From: Alphaproteobacteria bacterium
Lineage (GTDB): Bacteria; Pseudomonadota; Alphaproteobacteria; SMXQ01
DNA: 64,000 nt
Direction: 5' to 3'
Assembly: GCA_030831315.1 (NCBI GenBank)
Contig: JAURLI010000060.1
Span: forward strand, 1-64,000
The notes beneath the pieces were generated by a model, which saw only the letters and a list, made by a program, of their open reading frames with translations, ran no database searches and had not been told where the DNA came from. Below are positions 43,396 to 51,031 of this stretch, one piece after another; positions within the stretch are counted from its first letter, which is position 1, and each line of letters opens with the position of its first letter. The position numbers were made by a program, and so were the translations under genes.

Positions 43396-43818
43396 ATGAC
43401 CAATTCCCCGACCGTTCAGCCCCTGCGCCCGGAACCCGCCATCGGTCCGGGCCCGGACGGAATCCGCCGGGTTTTCGTGCGTGACCTGGTCGCTGCCTGT
43501 TTCCTCGGCATTCACGGCCATGAAAAGGGTAGCCGCCAGCGGGTACGGGTCAACCTCGACCTCGGCGTGCGCGACGACGGCCCGCCGCGCGACGATTCGA
43601 TCCATAACGTCGTCTGCTACGAAGACATCGCCGAAGGCGTGCGCAAACTGCTGGCCGGCCCCCATGTCAACCTCGTGGAAACCCTGGCCGAGAACATCGC
43701 CCGCTTCTGTTTCGAAGATTCCCGGGTGCTGAGCGTCCGGGTACGGGTCGAAAAGCTCGACGTTTTCGCCGATGCCGCCGGCGCGGGCATCGAAATCGAG
43801 CGCGTGCGCCGTTCCTGA
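43396..43818 (+). CDS. folB: Dihydroneopterin aldolase
   Basis: The 140-residue protein from the ATG at 43396 has the FolB fold: VFVRDLVAACFLGIHGHEKG with the typical G-x-x-x-x-E, RQRVRVNLDLGVRDDGPPRD, SIHNVVCYEDIAEGVRKLL, and the catalytic-loop region NLVETLAENIARFCF, then VRVRVEKLDVFADAAGAGIE. The N-terminus is about 20 residues longer than usual (MTNSPTVQPLRPEPAIGPG). FolB splits dihydroneopterin to 6-hydroxymethyl-dihydropterin in folate synthesis. It follows the FolM-like gene; folK and folP are not in the window. Confidence 0.92.
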   Translation: MTNSPTVQPLRPEPAIGPGPDGIRRVFVRDLVAACFLGIHGHEKGSRQRVRVNLDLGVRDDGPPRDDSIHNVVCYEDIAEGVRKLLAGPHVNLVETLAENIARFCFEDSRVLSVRVRVEKLDVFADAAGAGIEIERVRRS

Positions 43819-44131
43819 AGCCATTGCGGCCGACTCCCCGGCAGGACCACTTCCATGAGTTGTGCACAGCCGCGCCCGGCGTGCTCTACCCCTTCGGCAT
43901 TAGGGCATTTTTTTGACTGTCACCATCCGCTAATCTCTTGACTTTGAAATAAAACCTGCAAGTCAACCACTTGGAAAATATGCCCGTTTTTTGTGCAAGA
44001 AGGTCGTGGTCCCGCGCCAGCATGAGCGAGATGCCGGAAGGGGCGAGTTGTCCACAGACTTCTCCACCGATTCAGTGGATAGATAGTGCGACGCGTTGAC
44101 GCGCGCGCTGCCTCTCACAAAATAATGGGCC
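43819..44131 (+). other. Gene-free 313-base region before uvrC with DnaA-box-like sites and an AT-rich patch
   Basis: No gene is seen. Sites present are TTGTGCACA (43860), TTGTCCACA (44048) and AGTGGATAG (44074), each one or more mismatches from the DnaA box TTATCCACA or its complement. Between the first two is an AT-rich patch with TTTTTTTGACTG, an inverted repeat TTGACTT...AAGTCAA and GTTTTTTGTG. It must hold the uvrC promoter; TTGACT elements occur at 43913 and 43938. The mixture is also compatible with a regulated promoter or an origin-like element. Confidence 0.4.
43938..43966. repeat. Inverted repeat TTGACTT-N15-AAGTCAA
   Basis: TTGACTT (43938-43944) and AAGTCAA (43960-43966) form a perfect 7-bp inverted repeat around AT-rich TGAAATAAAACCTGC. 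A third TTGACT lies at 43913. This is operator-like and is placed between folB and uvrC. Confidence 0.45.
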
Positions 44132-46039
44132 ATGGCGACCTCCAACCCCCCATCTGCGCGATCAAGTGACAAGCCCGCCTCCGGCGCGGCGCTGATCCGC
44201 GCGGAGTTGAAAACCCTGCCCGCGTCGCCCGGCGTCTACCGCATGGAAAATGCCAAGGGCGACATTCTCTATGTCGGCAAGGCGAAGAGCCTGAAAAAGC
44301 GCGTTGCCGCCTATACGCGGCCCGAGCGGCTCGGCGCGCGCATGGCGCGCGTCGTTGCCGCCTGCGCGAAACTCGAGATCGTCACGACGCACACCGAAGC
44401 CGAAGCGCTGTTGTTGGAAAGCAACCTGATCAAGCGCCTCAAGCCGCGCTACAACGTGCTGCTGCGCGACGACAAGTCGTTTCCCTATATCCGCGTCACC
44501 ACAAGCCAGGCTTGGCCGCAGATCACCAAGCATCGCGGCGCACGCGAAGGAGACGACGCCTATTTCGGCCCCTTCGCCTCCGCCGGCGCGGTCAACGCGA
44601 CGCTCGCCCAGCTTGCCCGCGCCTTCCCGTTGCGGTCCTGCGCCGACAGCGTTTTCGAAAGCCGCACGCGGCCGTGTCTGCAATACCAGATCAAGCGCTG
44701 TGCGGCGCCCTGTGTCGGGCGCGTCGGCGAGGACGACTACCGGGCGCTGGTGGACGAGGCGCTGGCCTTCCTGCGCGGCGAAAGCCGGGCGGTACAGTCG
44801 CGGCTGGGCGAGCGCATGCGTGCCGCTTCGGATGCGCTGGATTTCGAGGCGGCGGCGGTTTTCCGCGACCGCATCGAGGCCCTGACCCGCATCCAGGGCC
44901 GCCAGGACATCAATCTCGAGAACGTCGGCGACGCCGACGTCATCGCGCTGGCGCGGCGCGGCGATTCCTGCTGCATCCAGGTGTTTTTCTTCCGTGCCGG
45001 CCAGAATTTCGGCAACCGCGCCTATTTTCCCTCCGTTCCCGCCGGCACCGACGATGCCGATGTGCTGGAAGGTTTCCTCGGCCAGTTCTATGCCATCCAT
45101 GCACCGCCCGGCACCGTGCTGCTGTCCGGCGCCATTCCCAACGCGAAGCTGTTGTCCGATGCGCTGAGCTTGCGCGCCGGGCACAAAGTGACGCTGGCAG
45201 TGCCCGCGCGCGGCAACCGCCGCGCCGCGGTGCAGCACGCGGCGGCCAACGCGGAACAGGCGCTGGCCCGGCACCTTGCGGAAAACGCCTCGCAGCTGCG
45301 GCTGCTCGACGGCGTCGCCGAGGTTTTCTCCCTGCCCGAGGCGCCGCGCCGGATCGAGGTCTACGACAACAGCCACATCGGCGGCAAAGGCGCGCTCGGC
45401 GCGATGATCGTCGCGGGACCAGAGGGCTTCATGAAAAATGCCTACCGGCGCTTCAACATCCGCGCGGGCGCGGACGAAATGGCGCCCGGCGACGACTACG
45501 CCATGCTGCGCGAAGTGCTGACCCGGCGTTTTTCCCGGGCGCTCAAGGAAGACACGGCGGCCGAAAACGGCGGCGGCGCGCGCGCAGACTGGCCGGACCT
45601 GGTGCTGATCGACGGTGGCGCGGGGCAGCTTTCGGTGGCTGAGGGCGTCTTCGCCGAACTGGGCATCAGCGATGTCGCCCTTGCCGGGATCGCCAAGGGC
45701 AAGGACCGCAATGCCGGGCGCGAGCGCTTCTTCCTGCCCGGGCGGGCGGCTTTCAGCCTGGAGCCGCGCCATCCGGTCCTTTATTTCCTGCAACGGCTGC
45801 GCGACGAGGCCCACCGTTTTGCCATCGGCGGCCAGCGCGCCAAGCGTTCGCGCGGGCTGGTGCGATCCGAACTCGACGCCATCGCCGGTATCGGCGCCAG
45901 CCGCAAGAAGGCGCTGCTGACCCATTTCGGCGCGGCGCGGGCAGTGGCCGAAGCCGGGGTCGAAGATCTGGAAAAAGTAAAAGGAATCTCGCGCGCCGTC
46001 GCCCAGCGCATTTATGATCACTTCCATAGTGCCGGATAG
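44132..46039 (+). CDS. uvrC: Excinuclease ABC subunit C
   Basis: The 635-residue nuclease makes both incisions around DNA damage. The GIY-YIG domain is GVYRMENAKGDILYVGKAKS (about residues 35-55). A UvrB-binding UVR motif lies around LGERMRAASDALDFEAAAVF (about 230-250). The RNase-H-like second nuclease has IEVYDNSHIGGKGALGAMIV near 410 and LVLIDGGAGQLSVAEGVF near 495. The C-terminal double helix-hairpin-helix includes LDAIAGIGASRKKALLTHF. It heads a uvrC-pgsA-moaD-moaE run on one strand. Confidence 0.97.
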   Translation: MATSNPPSARSSDKPASGAALIRAELKTLPASPGVYRMENAKGDILYVGKAKSLKKRVAAYTRPERLGARMARVVAACAKLEIVTTHTEAEALLLESNLIKRLKPRYNVLLRDDKSFPYIRVTTSQAWPQITKHRGAREGDDAYFGPFASAGAVNATLAQLARAFPLRSCADSVFESRTRPCLQYQIKRCAAPCVGRVGEDDYRALVDEALAFLRGESRAVQSRLGERMRAASDALDFEAAAVFRDRIEALTRIQGRQDINLENVGDADVIALARRGDSCCIQVFFFRAGQNFGNRAYFPSVPAGTDDADVLEGFLGQFYAIHAPPGTVLLSGAIPNAKLLSDALSLRAGHKVTLAVPARGNRRAAVQHAAANAEQALARHLAENASQLRLLDGVAEVFSLPEAPRRIEVYDNSHIGGKGALGAMIVAGPEGFMKNAYRRFNIRAGADEMAPGDDYAMLREVLTRRFSRALKEDTAAENGGGARADWPDLVLIDGGAGQLSVAEGVFAELGISDVALAGIAKGKDRNAGRERFFLPGRAAFSLEPRHPVLYFLQRLRDEAHRFAIGGQRAKRSRGLVRSELDAIAGIGASRKKALLTHFGAARAVAEAGVEDLEKVKGISRAVAQRIYDHFHSAG

Positions 46040-46072
46040 GCCGGTACATTGGCGGCCAACGAGCCCGCTGCC

Positions 46073-46657
46073 ATGCTGACAACGCTTCCCAACCTTTTGA
46101 CACTTTCCCGGATCCTCGTGATTCCGGCGCTGGTCGGCGCGTTCTATCTCGACCGGCCGCTTTCGAACTGGGTGACGGCGGCGCTGTTCACCGCGGCGGG
46201 ACTGACCGATTTTCTCGACGGCTACCTCGCGCGCTCTTGGCAGCAGGTGACGAACCTCGGCCGCTTCCTCGATCCCGTCGCCGACAAGGTGATGGTCGCC
46301 GTCGCCATCTTCATGATGTTGGCCTTCGGCCCCATCGCGGGCTGGCTGGTGCTGCCGGCGCTGGTCATCCTGTGCCGCGAGATCGTGGTATCGGGCCTGC
46401 GTGAATTCCTCGCCGAAATCCATGTCAGCGTTCCGGTCAGCAAACTCGCCAAGTGGAAGACGACGCTGCAGATGGTGGCGCTTGGCCTGCTGCTGTGGGG
46501 CGAAGCCGGCCAGCCGTACGTTCCCACCATCCTGATCGGCACCTGGGCGCTGTGGATCGCGGCGGTGCTGACGCTGATTACCGGCTACGATTACCTGCGC
46601 ACCGGGCTGCGCCACATGACCGGCCAGCCCGGCCCCGAACGCAAGGAAGGCGAATGA
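46073..46657 (+). CDS. pgsA: CDP-diacylglycerol-glycerol-3-phosphate 3-phosphatidyltransferase
   Basis: The 194-residue membrane enzyme from the ATG at 46073 (MLTTLPNLLTLSRILVIPAL) makes phosphatidylglycerol phosphate. The CDP-alcohol phosphotransferase motif D-G-x2-A-R-x8-G-x3-D-x3-D is complete in DGYLARSWQQVTNLGRFLDP plus VADK. The track's TTG start at 46049 would add 8 residues without a membrane role. The C-terminal tail TGQPGPERKEGE is soluble. Its stop overlaps the moaD ATG by ATGA. This uvrC-pgsA-moaD-moaE order is common in alphaproteobacteria. Confidence 0.94.
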   Translation: MLTTLPNLLTLSRILVIPALVGAFYLDRPLSNWVTAALFTAAGLTDFLDGYLARSWQQVTNLGRFLDPVADKVMVAVAIFMMLAFGPIAGWLVLPALVILCREIVVSGLREFLAEIHVSVPVSKLAKWKTTLQMVALGLLLWGEAGQPYVPTILIGTWALWIAAVLTLITGYDYLRTGLRHMTGQPGPERKEGE

Positions 46658-46905
46658 AGGTTCTCTACTTCGCATGGCTTCGCCAGCGCGTGGGCGTGGG
46701 CGAGGAAACTGTGAACCCGCCTGCCGATGTGGCGACCGCGGGGCAACTGCTCGACTGGCTCGCTGCAAAAAGCGCGGGCCATGCGGAGGCGCTCAAGAAC
46801 CGCTCGCTCGTGCGCATCGCCATCAACCAGGAATTCGCAGGACTTGATGCGCCGGTGAAGACCGGCGACGAGATCGCCCTGTTCCCGCCCGTGACCGGCG
46901 GCTGA
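46654..46905 (+). CDS. moaD: Molybdopterin synthase small subunit
   Basis: The 83-residue ubiquitin-like protein starts at the ATG at 46654, overlapping the pgsA stop. MKVLYFAWLRQRVGVGEET opens the fold, and the C-terminus is FPPVTGG with the terminal Gly-Gly that becomes a thiocarboxylate. It donates sulfur to precursor Z in the MoaE active site. The track extends it upstream in a false frame. moaE starts 4 bases after its stop. Confidence 0.95.
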   Translation: MKVLYFAWLRQRVGVGEETVNPPADVATAGQLLDWLAAKSAGHAEALKNRSLVRIAINQEFAGLDAPVKTGDEIALFPPVTGG

Positions 46906-46909
46906 TGCC

Positions 46910-47386
46910 ATGATCCGCGTCCAGACCGAAGACTTCGATGTGGGGCGCGAACTTGCCGCGCTGACCGATGGGCGCACCGACATCGGCGGGCTTGCGAGTT
47001 TCGTCGGCCTCGTGCGCGACTTCGTCGAACCGGGCGGCGGCACCGGCGACGGCAACGCATCGATCCGCGCCATGACGCTCGAGCATTATCCGGGCATGAC
47101 CGAAAAGATGCTGGCCGAGATTGAGGCCGAAGCGAGCCGCCGCTGGCCCCTGCAGGCGAGCCTCGTGATCCACCGCCACGGACGCCTGCTGCCCGGCGAT
47201 CGCATCGTGCTGGTCGCCTGCGCCGCCGCCCACCGCGAGGACGCCATTCAGGCCTGTTCGTTCCTGATCGACTGGCTCAAGACCAAGGCCCCGTTCTGGA
47301 AACTGGAAGACACCCGGGAAGGCGAACGCTGGGTCGCCGCCAAGGAATCCGACGACCTGCTGGCCGAACGCTGGCTCAAGAAATGA
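46910..47386 (+). CDS. moaE: Molybdopterin synthase catalytic subunit
   Basis: This 158-residue protein has the MoaE pattern: GGLASFVGLVRDFVE, MTLEHYPGMTEKML, VIHRHGRLLPGDRIVLVACA and the Lys-containing IDWLKTKAPFWKLEDT. It converts precursor Z to molybdopterin with MoaD-bound sulfur. The product is needed by MsrP and the molybdenum hydroxylase in this window. A bidirectional terminator follows, facing the convergent ilvE. Confidence 0.96.
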   Translation: MIRVQTEDFDVGRELAALTDGRTDIGGLASFVGLVRDFVEPGGGTGDGNASIRAMTLEHYPGMTEKMLAEIEAEASRRWPLQASLVIHRHGRLLPGDRIVLVACAAAHREDAIQACSFLIDWLKTKAPFWKLEDTREGERWVAAKESDDLLAERWLKK

Positions 47387-47387
47387 A

Positions 47388-47414
47388 AAAGGGCGCCCGA
47401 AGGCGCCCTTTCCA
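47388..47414. terminator. Bidirectional terminator between moaE and ilvE
   Basis: AAAGGGCGCC-CGAA-GGCGCCCTTT forms a perfect 10-bp stem just after the moaE stop and 20 bases from the ilvE stop. A-run and T-run flank it, so it can end both convergent transcripts. Confidence 0.85.
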
Positions 47415-47431
47415 TTTACATCCGTTCTACG

Positions 47432-48331
47432 TCAGGCGGCCGAGGACTTGGCCGAAGCCTTGCCGCGCACCAGCGCGTCGTAATCCTCGATCAGCGCCTT
47501 GGTGACGGCGCCGGGCGTGAAGCGGTAGTGGTCGATCTCGCCCACCGGGGTCACTTCCGCGGCGGTACCGGTCAGGAAAACCTCCTGGGTATTGGCGAAT
47601 TCTTCCAGCTTGATCTGGCGTTCGACCACCTCGAAGCCGCGCTTGCGCGCGAGGCCGATCACCGTCCTGCGGGTGATGCCGTCGAGGAAACAGTCGGGAA
47701 CCGGCGTATGAATCTTGCCGTCCTGCACGAGGAAGATATTGGCGCCGGTAGCTTCGGCGACCAGCCCGCGATAATCGAGCATCAGCGCGTCGTGATAACC
47801 CGCCGCCTCGGCTGCGTGCTTGGACAGCGTGCAGATCATGTAAAGGCCCGCCGCCTTGGCCGCAGTCGGCGCCGTATCGGGCGCCGGGCGCCGCCACTTC
47901 GACAGCGTCAGCTTGATGCCCTTGAGGCGCGCTTCCGGGTTGAAATAGGACGGCCATTCCCAGGCGGCGATGGCGAGATGAATCTTGGTCTGCTGCGCGC
48001 TGACCGCCATCATTTCCGAGCCGCGCCACGCCACCGGGCGCACGTAGGCGTCCTTCAGCCCCTGCGCCTTCACCACCTCGTTGCAGGCGGCATCGATCTG
48101 CTCGGCCGACCAGGGAATGGTGAAGCCGAGAGTCTTGCCCGAATTGATCAGGCGATCGGTATGGGCGCGCAGTTCGAAGATGGCGCCGCTGTAAACGCGC
48201 TCGCCCTCGAACACGCAGGACGCGTAATGCAAGCCGTGGCTCAGCACATGCAGGCGCGCATCGCGCCAAGGAACCAGGGCGCCGTCAAACCAGATGACGC
48301 CGTCGCGGTCGTCGAACGGAATAATCGCCAT
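47432..48331 (-). CDS. ilvE: Branched-chain amino acid aminotransferase
   Basis: The 299-residue class IV PLP enzyme has VLSHGLHYASCVFEGERVYS at the N-terminal active site, the PLP Lys in CTLSKHAAEAAGYHDALMLD near residue 170, and EATGANIFLVQDG and EVFLTGTAAEVTPVGEI near the cofactor phosphate. It interconverts leucine, isoleucine and valine with their keto acids. An extra Ala/Ser/Lys tail ends the protein. It is divergent from the MarR gene across 78 bases containing repeated TATAT-type motifs. Confidence 0.94.
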   Translation of the reverse strand: MAIIPFDDRDGVIWFDGALVPWRDARLHVLSHGLHYASCVFEGERVYSGAIFELRAHTDRLINSGKTLGFTIPWSAEQIDAACNEVVKAQGLKDAYVRPVAWRGSEMMAVSAQQTKIHLAIAAWEWPSYFNPEARLKGIKLTLSKWRRPAPDTAPTAAKAAGLYMICTLSKHAAEAAGYHDALMLDYRGLVAEATGANIFLVQDGKIHTPVPDCFLDGITRRTVIGLARKRGFEVVERQIKLEEFANTQEVFLTGTAAEVTPVGEIDHYRFTPGAVTKALIEDYDALVRGKASAKSSAA

Positions 48332-48409
48332 GTGATATATCTTTCAAAGAGTTACGCCGCTGCGTGAAGGGCGTTGCGTTGACTACCATTTGCCATCATA
48401 TATGTCAAC
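48332..48409. promoter_or_regulatory. Divergent promoter region of ilvE and the MarR gene
   Basis: This short gap contains GTGATATATC next to the ilvE start and CATATATG close to the MarR start. The paired AT-rich half-sites would suit a MarR-type operator, and the MarR gene has almost no leader. Regulator binding is inferred. Confidence 0.35.
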
Positions 48410-48943
48410 GTGGCTGACCTGAAACCCGGTTTCAATCCCCTGTTCCTGCGCGAGGAAGACCTGCGCGAGGGCATGGAACTTCTTTTCTTCGCCTACCGCG
48501 ACTTCCTCGCCGAGGCGGACCAGGTCCTTGCCCGCAACGGGCTTGGCCGCGCCCATCACCGGGCGCTCTATTTCATCGGACGTCACCCCGGCATCACGGT
48601 ATCGGAACTGCTGAAGCTGCTGCGCATTACCAAGCAGTCGCTGTCGCGCGTCATCGGCGACCTGACCGCCAAGGAGATGATCACCCAGAAACCCGGCCTG
48701 CGCGACCGGCGGCGGCGGCACCTGACCCTGACGCCGCGCGGCGCCGAGGTCGAACGCGACGTCACCGCCCGCCAGCGCGCCGTGCTGGCCCGTGCCTACC
48801 GTCAGGCCGGGGCCGAGGCCGTCGGCGGCTTCCGCAAGGTGCTGGCCGGCCTGATCGGCGGCGAAGAGCGCAAGCGCTTCACCCCGGAGACGGGCACGCC
48901 CCCACGGCGGCCGGGCCGCGTGCCGGCGTCAGGCGGGCGTTGA
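48410..48943 (+). CDS. MarR family regulator, PetP-like by context
   Basis: The 177-residue protein begins with GTG at 48410, since the nearby ATG at 48402 is in another frame. It has the MarR winged helix: GLGRAHHRALYFIGRHPGIT, SELLKLLRITKQSLSRVIGD and the wing PGLRDRRRRHLTLTPRGAEV. The start segment LREGMELLFFAYRDFLAEAD is the dimer helix. It is directly followed by an OmpR-family response regulator (1-base gap). The MarR-OmpR pair resembles PetP-PetR of Rhodobacter capsulatus, needed there for cytochrome bc1/c synthesis. Identity as PetP is inference. Confidence 0.85.
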   Translation: MADLKPGFNPLFLREEDLREGMELLFFAYRDFLAEADQVLARNGLGRAHHRALYFIGRHPGITVSELLKLLRITKQSLSRVIGDLTAKEMITQKPGLRDRRRRHLTLTPRGAEVERDVTARQRAVLARAYRQAGAEAVGGFRKVLAGLIGGEERKRFTPETGTPPRRPGRVPASGGR

Positions 48944-48944
48944 G

Positions 48945-49667
48945 ATGAACGACATGCCACCGGCCGCCAACGATGGCAGTGCCGATGCCCCCCACATTCT
49001 CGTCATTGACGACGACCGCCGTCTGCGCGAACTGCTGACGCGCTACCTCGGCGAGAACGGATTTCGCGTCACCGCTGCCGAGACCGCCGCCGCGGGGCGC
49101 GCGCGCCTGGCCGGCCTCGATTTCGATCTCCTGATTGTCGACGTTATGATGCCGGGCGAATCGGGTTTCGATTTCGTCCAGTCCCTGCGCACGACGAGTA
49201 CGGTCCCGATCCTGATGCTGACGGCGATGGGCGAAGCGGAAGACCGCATCAACGGGCTTGAGCGTGGCGCCGACGATTACCTCGCCAAGCCGTTCGAACC
49301 GCGCGAACTGGTGCTCCGCATCCGGCGCATCCTGTCGCGCGCTGGCGCGACGCCATCGGGCGGCAGCGCGCCGCGTACGCTGCACATGGGCGATTGCGTG
49401 TTCGACCCGGCCCGTACCGAGCTCAAGCGCGGCGGACAGGTCGTCCATCTGACAACGACCGAGGCGACCCTTCTCGGCACCCTCGCCCGCCATGCCGGGC
49501 GGGTGCTGAGCCGCGAGGAGCTTGGCCGCATCAGCGGCGAGGGCGGCTCCGACCGCGCCATCGACGTGCAGGTAACGCGGCTGCGCCGCAAGATCGAGAC
49601 GGACCCCCGGCTTCCGCGCTATATCTGCACGGTGCGCGGCCAGGGCTACGTGCTCAGGCCCGATTGA
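48945..49667 (+). CDS. OmpR family response regulator, PetR-like by context
   Basis: The 240-residue regulator has a receiver with ILVIDDDRRLRELLTRYLGE, the phospho-Asp in DLLIVDVMMPGESGF near residue 66, and the Lys in DDYLAKPFEPRELVLR. The C-terminal winged helix includes TTTEATLLGTLARHAGRVLS and DVQVTRLRRKIETDPRLPRY. It starts 1 base after the MarR stop, and the kinase starts 10 bases after its stop, so the three form one unit. The strong DDDRRLRELL start fits PetR/OmpR-type alphaproteobacterial regulators. Confidence 0.92.
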   Translation: MNDMPPAANDGSADAPHILVIDDDRRLRELLTRYLGENGFRVTAAETAAAGRARLAGLDFDLLIVDVMMPGESGFDFVQSLRTTSTVPILMLTAMGEAEDRINGLERGADDYLAKPFEPRELVLRIRRILSRAGATPSGGSAPRTLHMGDCVFDPARTELKRGGQVVHLTTTEATLLGTLARHAGRVLSREELGRISGEGGSDRAIDVQVTRLRRKIETDPRLPRYICTVRGQGYVLRPD

Positions 49668-49677
49668 GGAAACAGGG

Positions 49678-51027
49678 ATGGCGGCAATCGGCGAACGCCT
49701 GCGTGAACGGGTGCCCTTGGGCGGCCTGATCAAGCGATTGCTGCCGCGATCGCTGCTCGGCCGCTCGCTGATGATCATCGTCACGCCGCTGATCGTCGTC
49801 CAGATCGTCAGCGCCTGGGTGTTCTTCGACCGCCACTGGGACACGGTTTCGACGCGCCTTGCGCGCGGCCTTGCCGGCGACATCAGCGCCACCATCGAAC
49901 TGATGCGCGAGGACACGACGCCCGAGGGGCGCCAGGCGATCTTCGCCTTCGTGTCGGGCAACTTCGGCTTCACCGCGGACTTCCGCGAGGGTGCCATCCT
50001 CAAGAACGCGCCCGAGCCCGACAGCGGCCAGCTTGAACGCGTGTTGCGCGACGCCCTGATGGACCGCATGCAGCGGCCCATCCATCTCGACGACCGGCCC
50101 GAACGCGACGTCCTGATCGACATCCAGCTTCCCGACGGTGTCCTGCATATCGTCGCACCCAAGAAACGCCTGTTCACCTCCACGACCTACCTGTTCGTCG
50201 CCATGATGACGGGCAGCTCGCTGATCCTGTTCGCCATCGCCATGCTATTCATGCGCAACCAGGTGCGCCCGATCCACCGGCTGGCCGCCGCCGCCGACGC
50301 GCTCGGCAAGGGACGCGAGGTGCCGTCGTTCCGCATCCAGGGCGCGACCGAAGTGCGCCAGGCGGCAACCGCTTTCAACCTGATGCGCAATCGCCTGCAG
50401 CGGCAGGTCGCCCAGCGCACCGAGATGCTGGCGGGCGTGAGCCACGACCTGCGCACCCCGCTGACGCGCATGAAGCTGCAACTTGCCATGATGGGCGATG
50501 CACAGGGCATTTCGGACCTGCGCGACGATGTGCGCGAGATGGAACGGATGGTCGAGGGCTATCTCGCCTTCGCCCGCGGCGAAGGCACCGAACAGCCCGC
50601 GCGCACCAACCTGCGCGAGGTGCTCGACGACGTCACCGCCGCCGCCCGCCGCCAGGGCGCCGACATAACGCTATCCAGCGAAGGCGCCATGACGCTGACC
50701 ATCCGGCGCGAGGCGATGCGCCGATGCCTCGCCAATATCGTCGGTAATGCGACACGGCATGCCAAGCGCGTCGAGATTTCGGCGCGCCGCGCCGCCGACA
50801 TGATCGAAATCTGCATTGACGACGACGGCCCCGGCATTCCCGCCGATCAGCGCGAGGCCGTATTCCGGCCCTTCCAGCGACTCGACCAGTCGCGCAATGC
50901 GGAAACGGGGGGTGTGGGCCTCGGCCTCACCATCGCGCGCGACGTGGTCCATGGCCACGGCGGCGAGATATTTCTTGAAGACAGTCCGCTGGGCGGCTTG
51001 CGCGCGCGAATCCGATTGCCGGTCTAG
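49678..51027 (+). CDS. EnvZ-like sensor histidine kinase
   Basis: The 449-residue kinase has an N-terminal membrane helix (SLMIIVTPLIVVQIVSAWVF), a periplasmic loop to about residue 165, and a second helix (LFVAMMTGSSLILFAIAMLF). A HAMP segment (QVRPIHRLAAAADALGKGRE) leads to the phospho-accepting His in GVSHDLRTPLTRMKLQLAMM near residue 255. The ATPase domain shows the N-box in CLANIVGNATRHAKRVEI, IDDDGPGIP, and GVGLGLTIARDVVHGHGG. It should phosphorylate the regulator encoded just upstream. The signal is unknown. Confidence 0.93.
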   Translation: MAAIGERLRERVPLGGLIKRLLPRSLLGRSLMIIVTPLIVVQIVSAWVFFDRHWDTVSTRLARGLAGDISATIELMREDTTPEGRQAIFAFVSGNFGFTADFREGAILKNAPEPDSGQLERVLRDALMDRMQRPIHLDDRPERDVLIDIQLPDGVLHIVAPKKRLFTSTTYLFVAMMTGSSLILFAIAMLFMRNQVRPIHRLAAAADALGKGREVPSFRIQGATEVRQAATAFNLMRNRLQRQVAQRTEMLAGVSHDLRTPLTRMKLQLAMMGDAQGISDLRDDVREMERMVEGYLAFARGEGTEQPARTNLREVLDDVTAAARRQGADITLSSEGAMTLTIRREAMRRCLANIVGNATRHAKRVEISARRAADMIEICIDDDGPGIPADQREAVFRPFQRLDQSRNAETGGVGLGLTIARDVVHGHGGEIFLEDSPLGGLRARIRLPV

Positions 51028-51031
51028 ACGC

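Noticed and set aside
44162-46768. 868-residue minus-strand ORF opposite uvrC and pgsA
   Set aside because: Sense-strand uvrC, pgsA and moaD are clear, so this is a compositional shadow.
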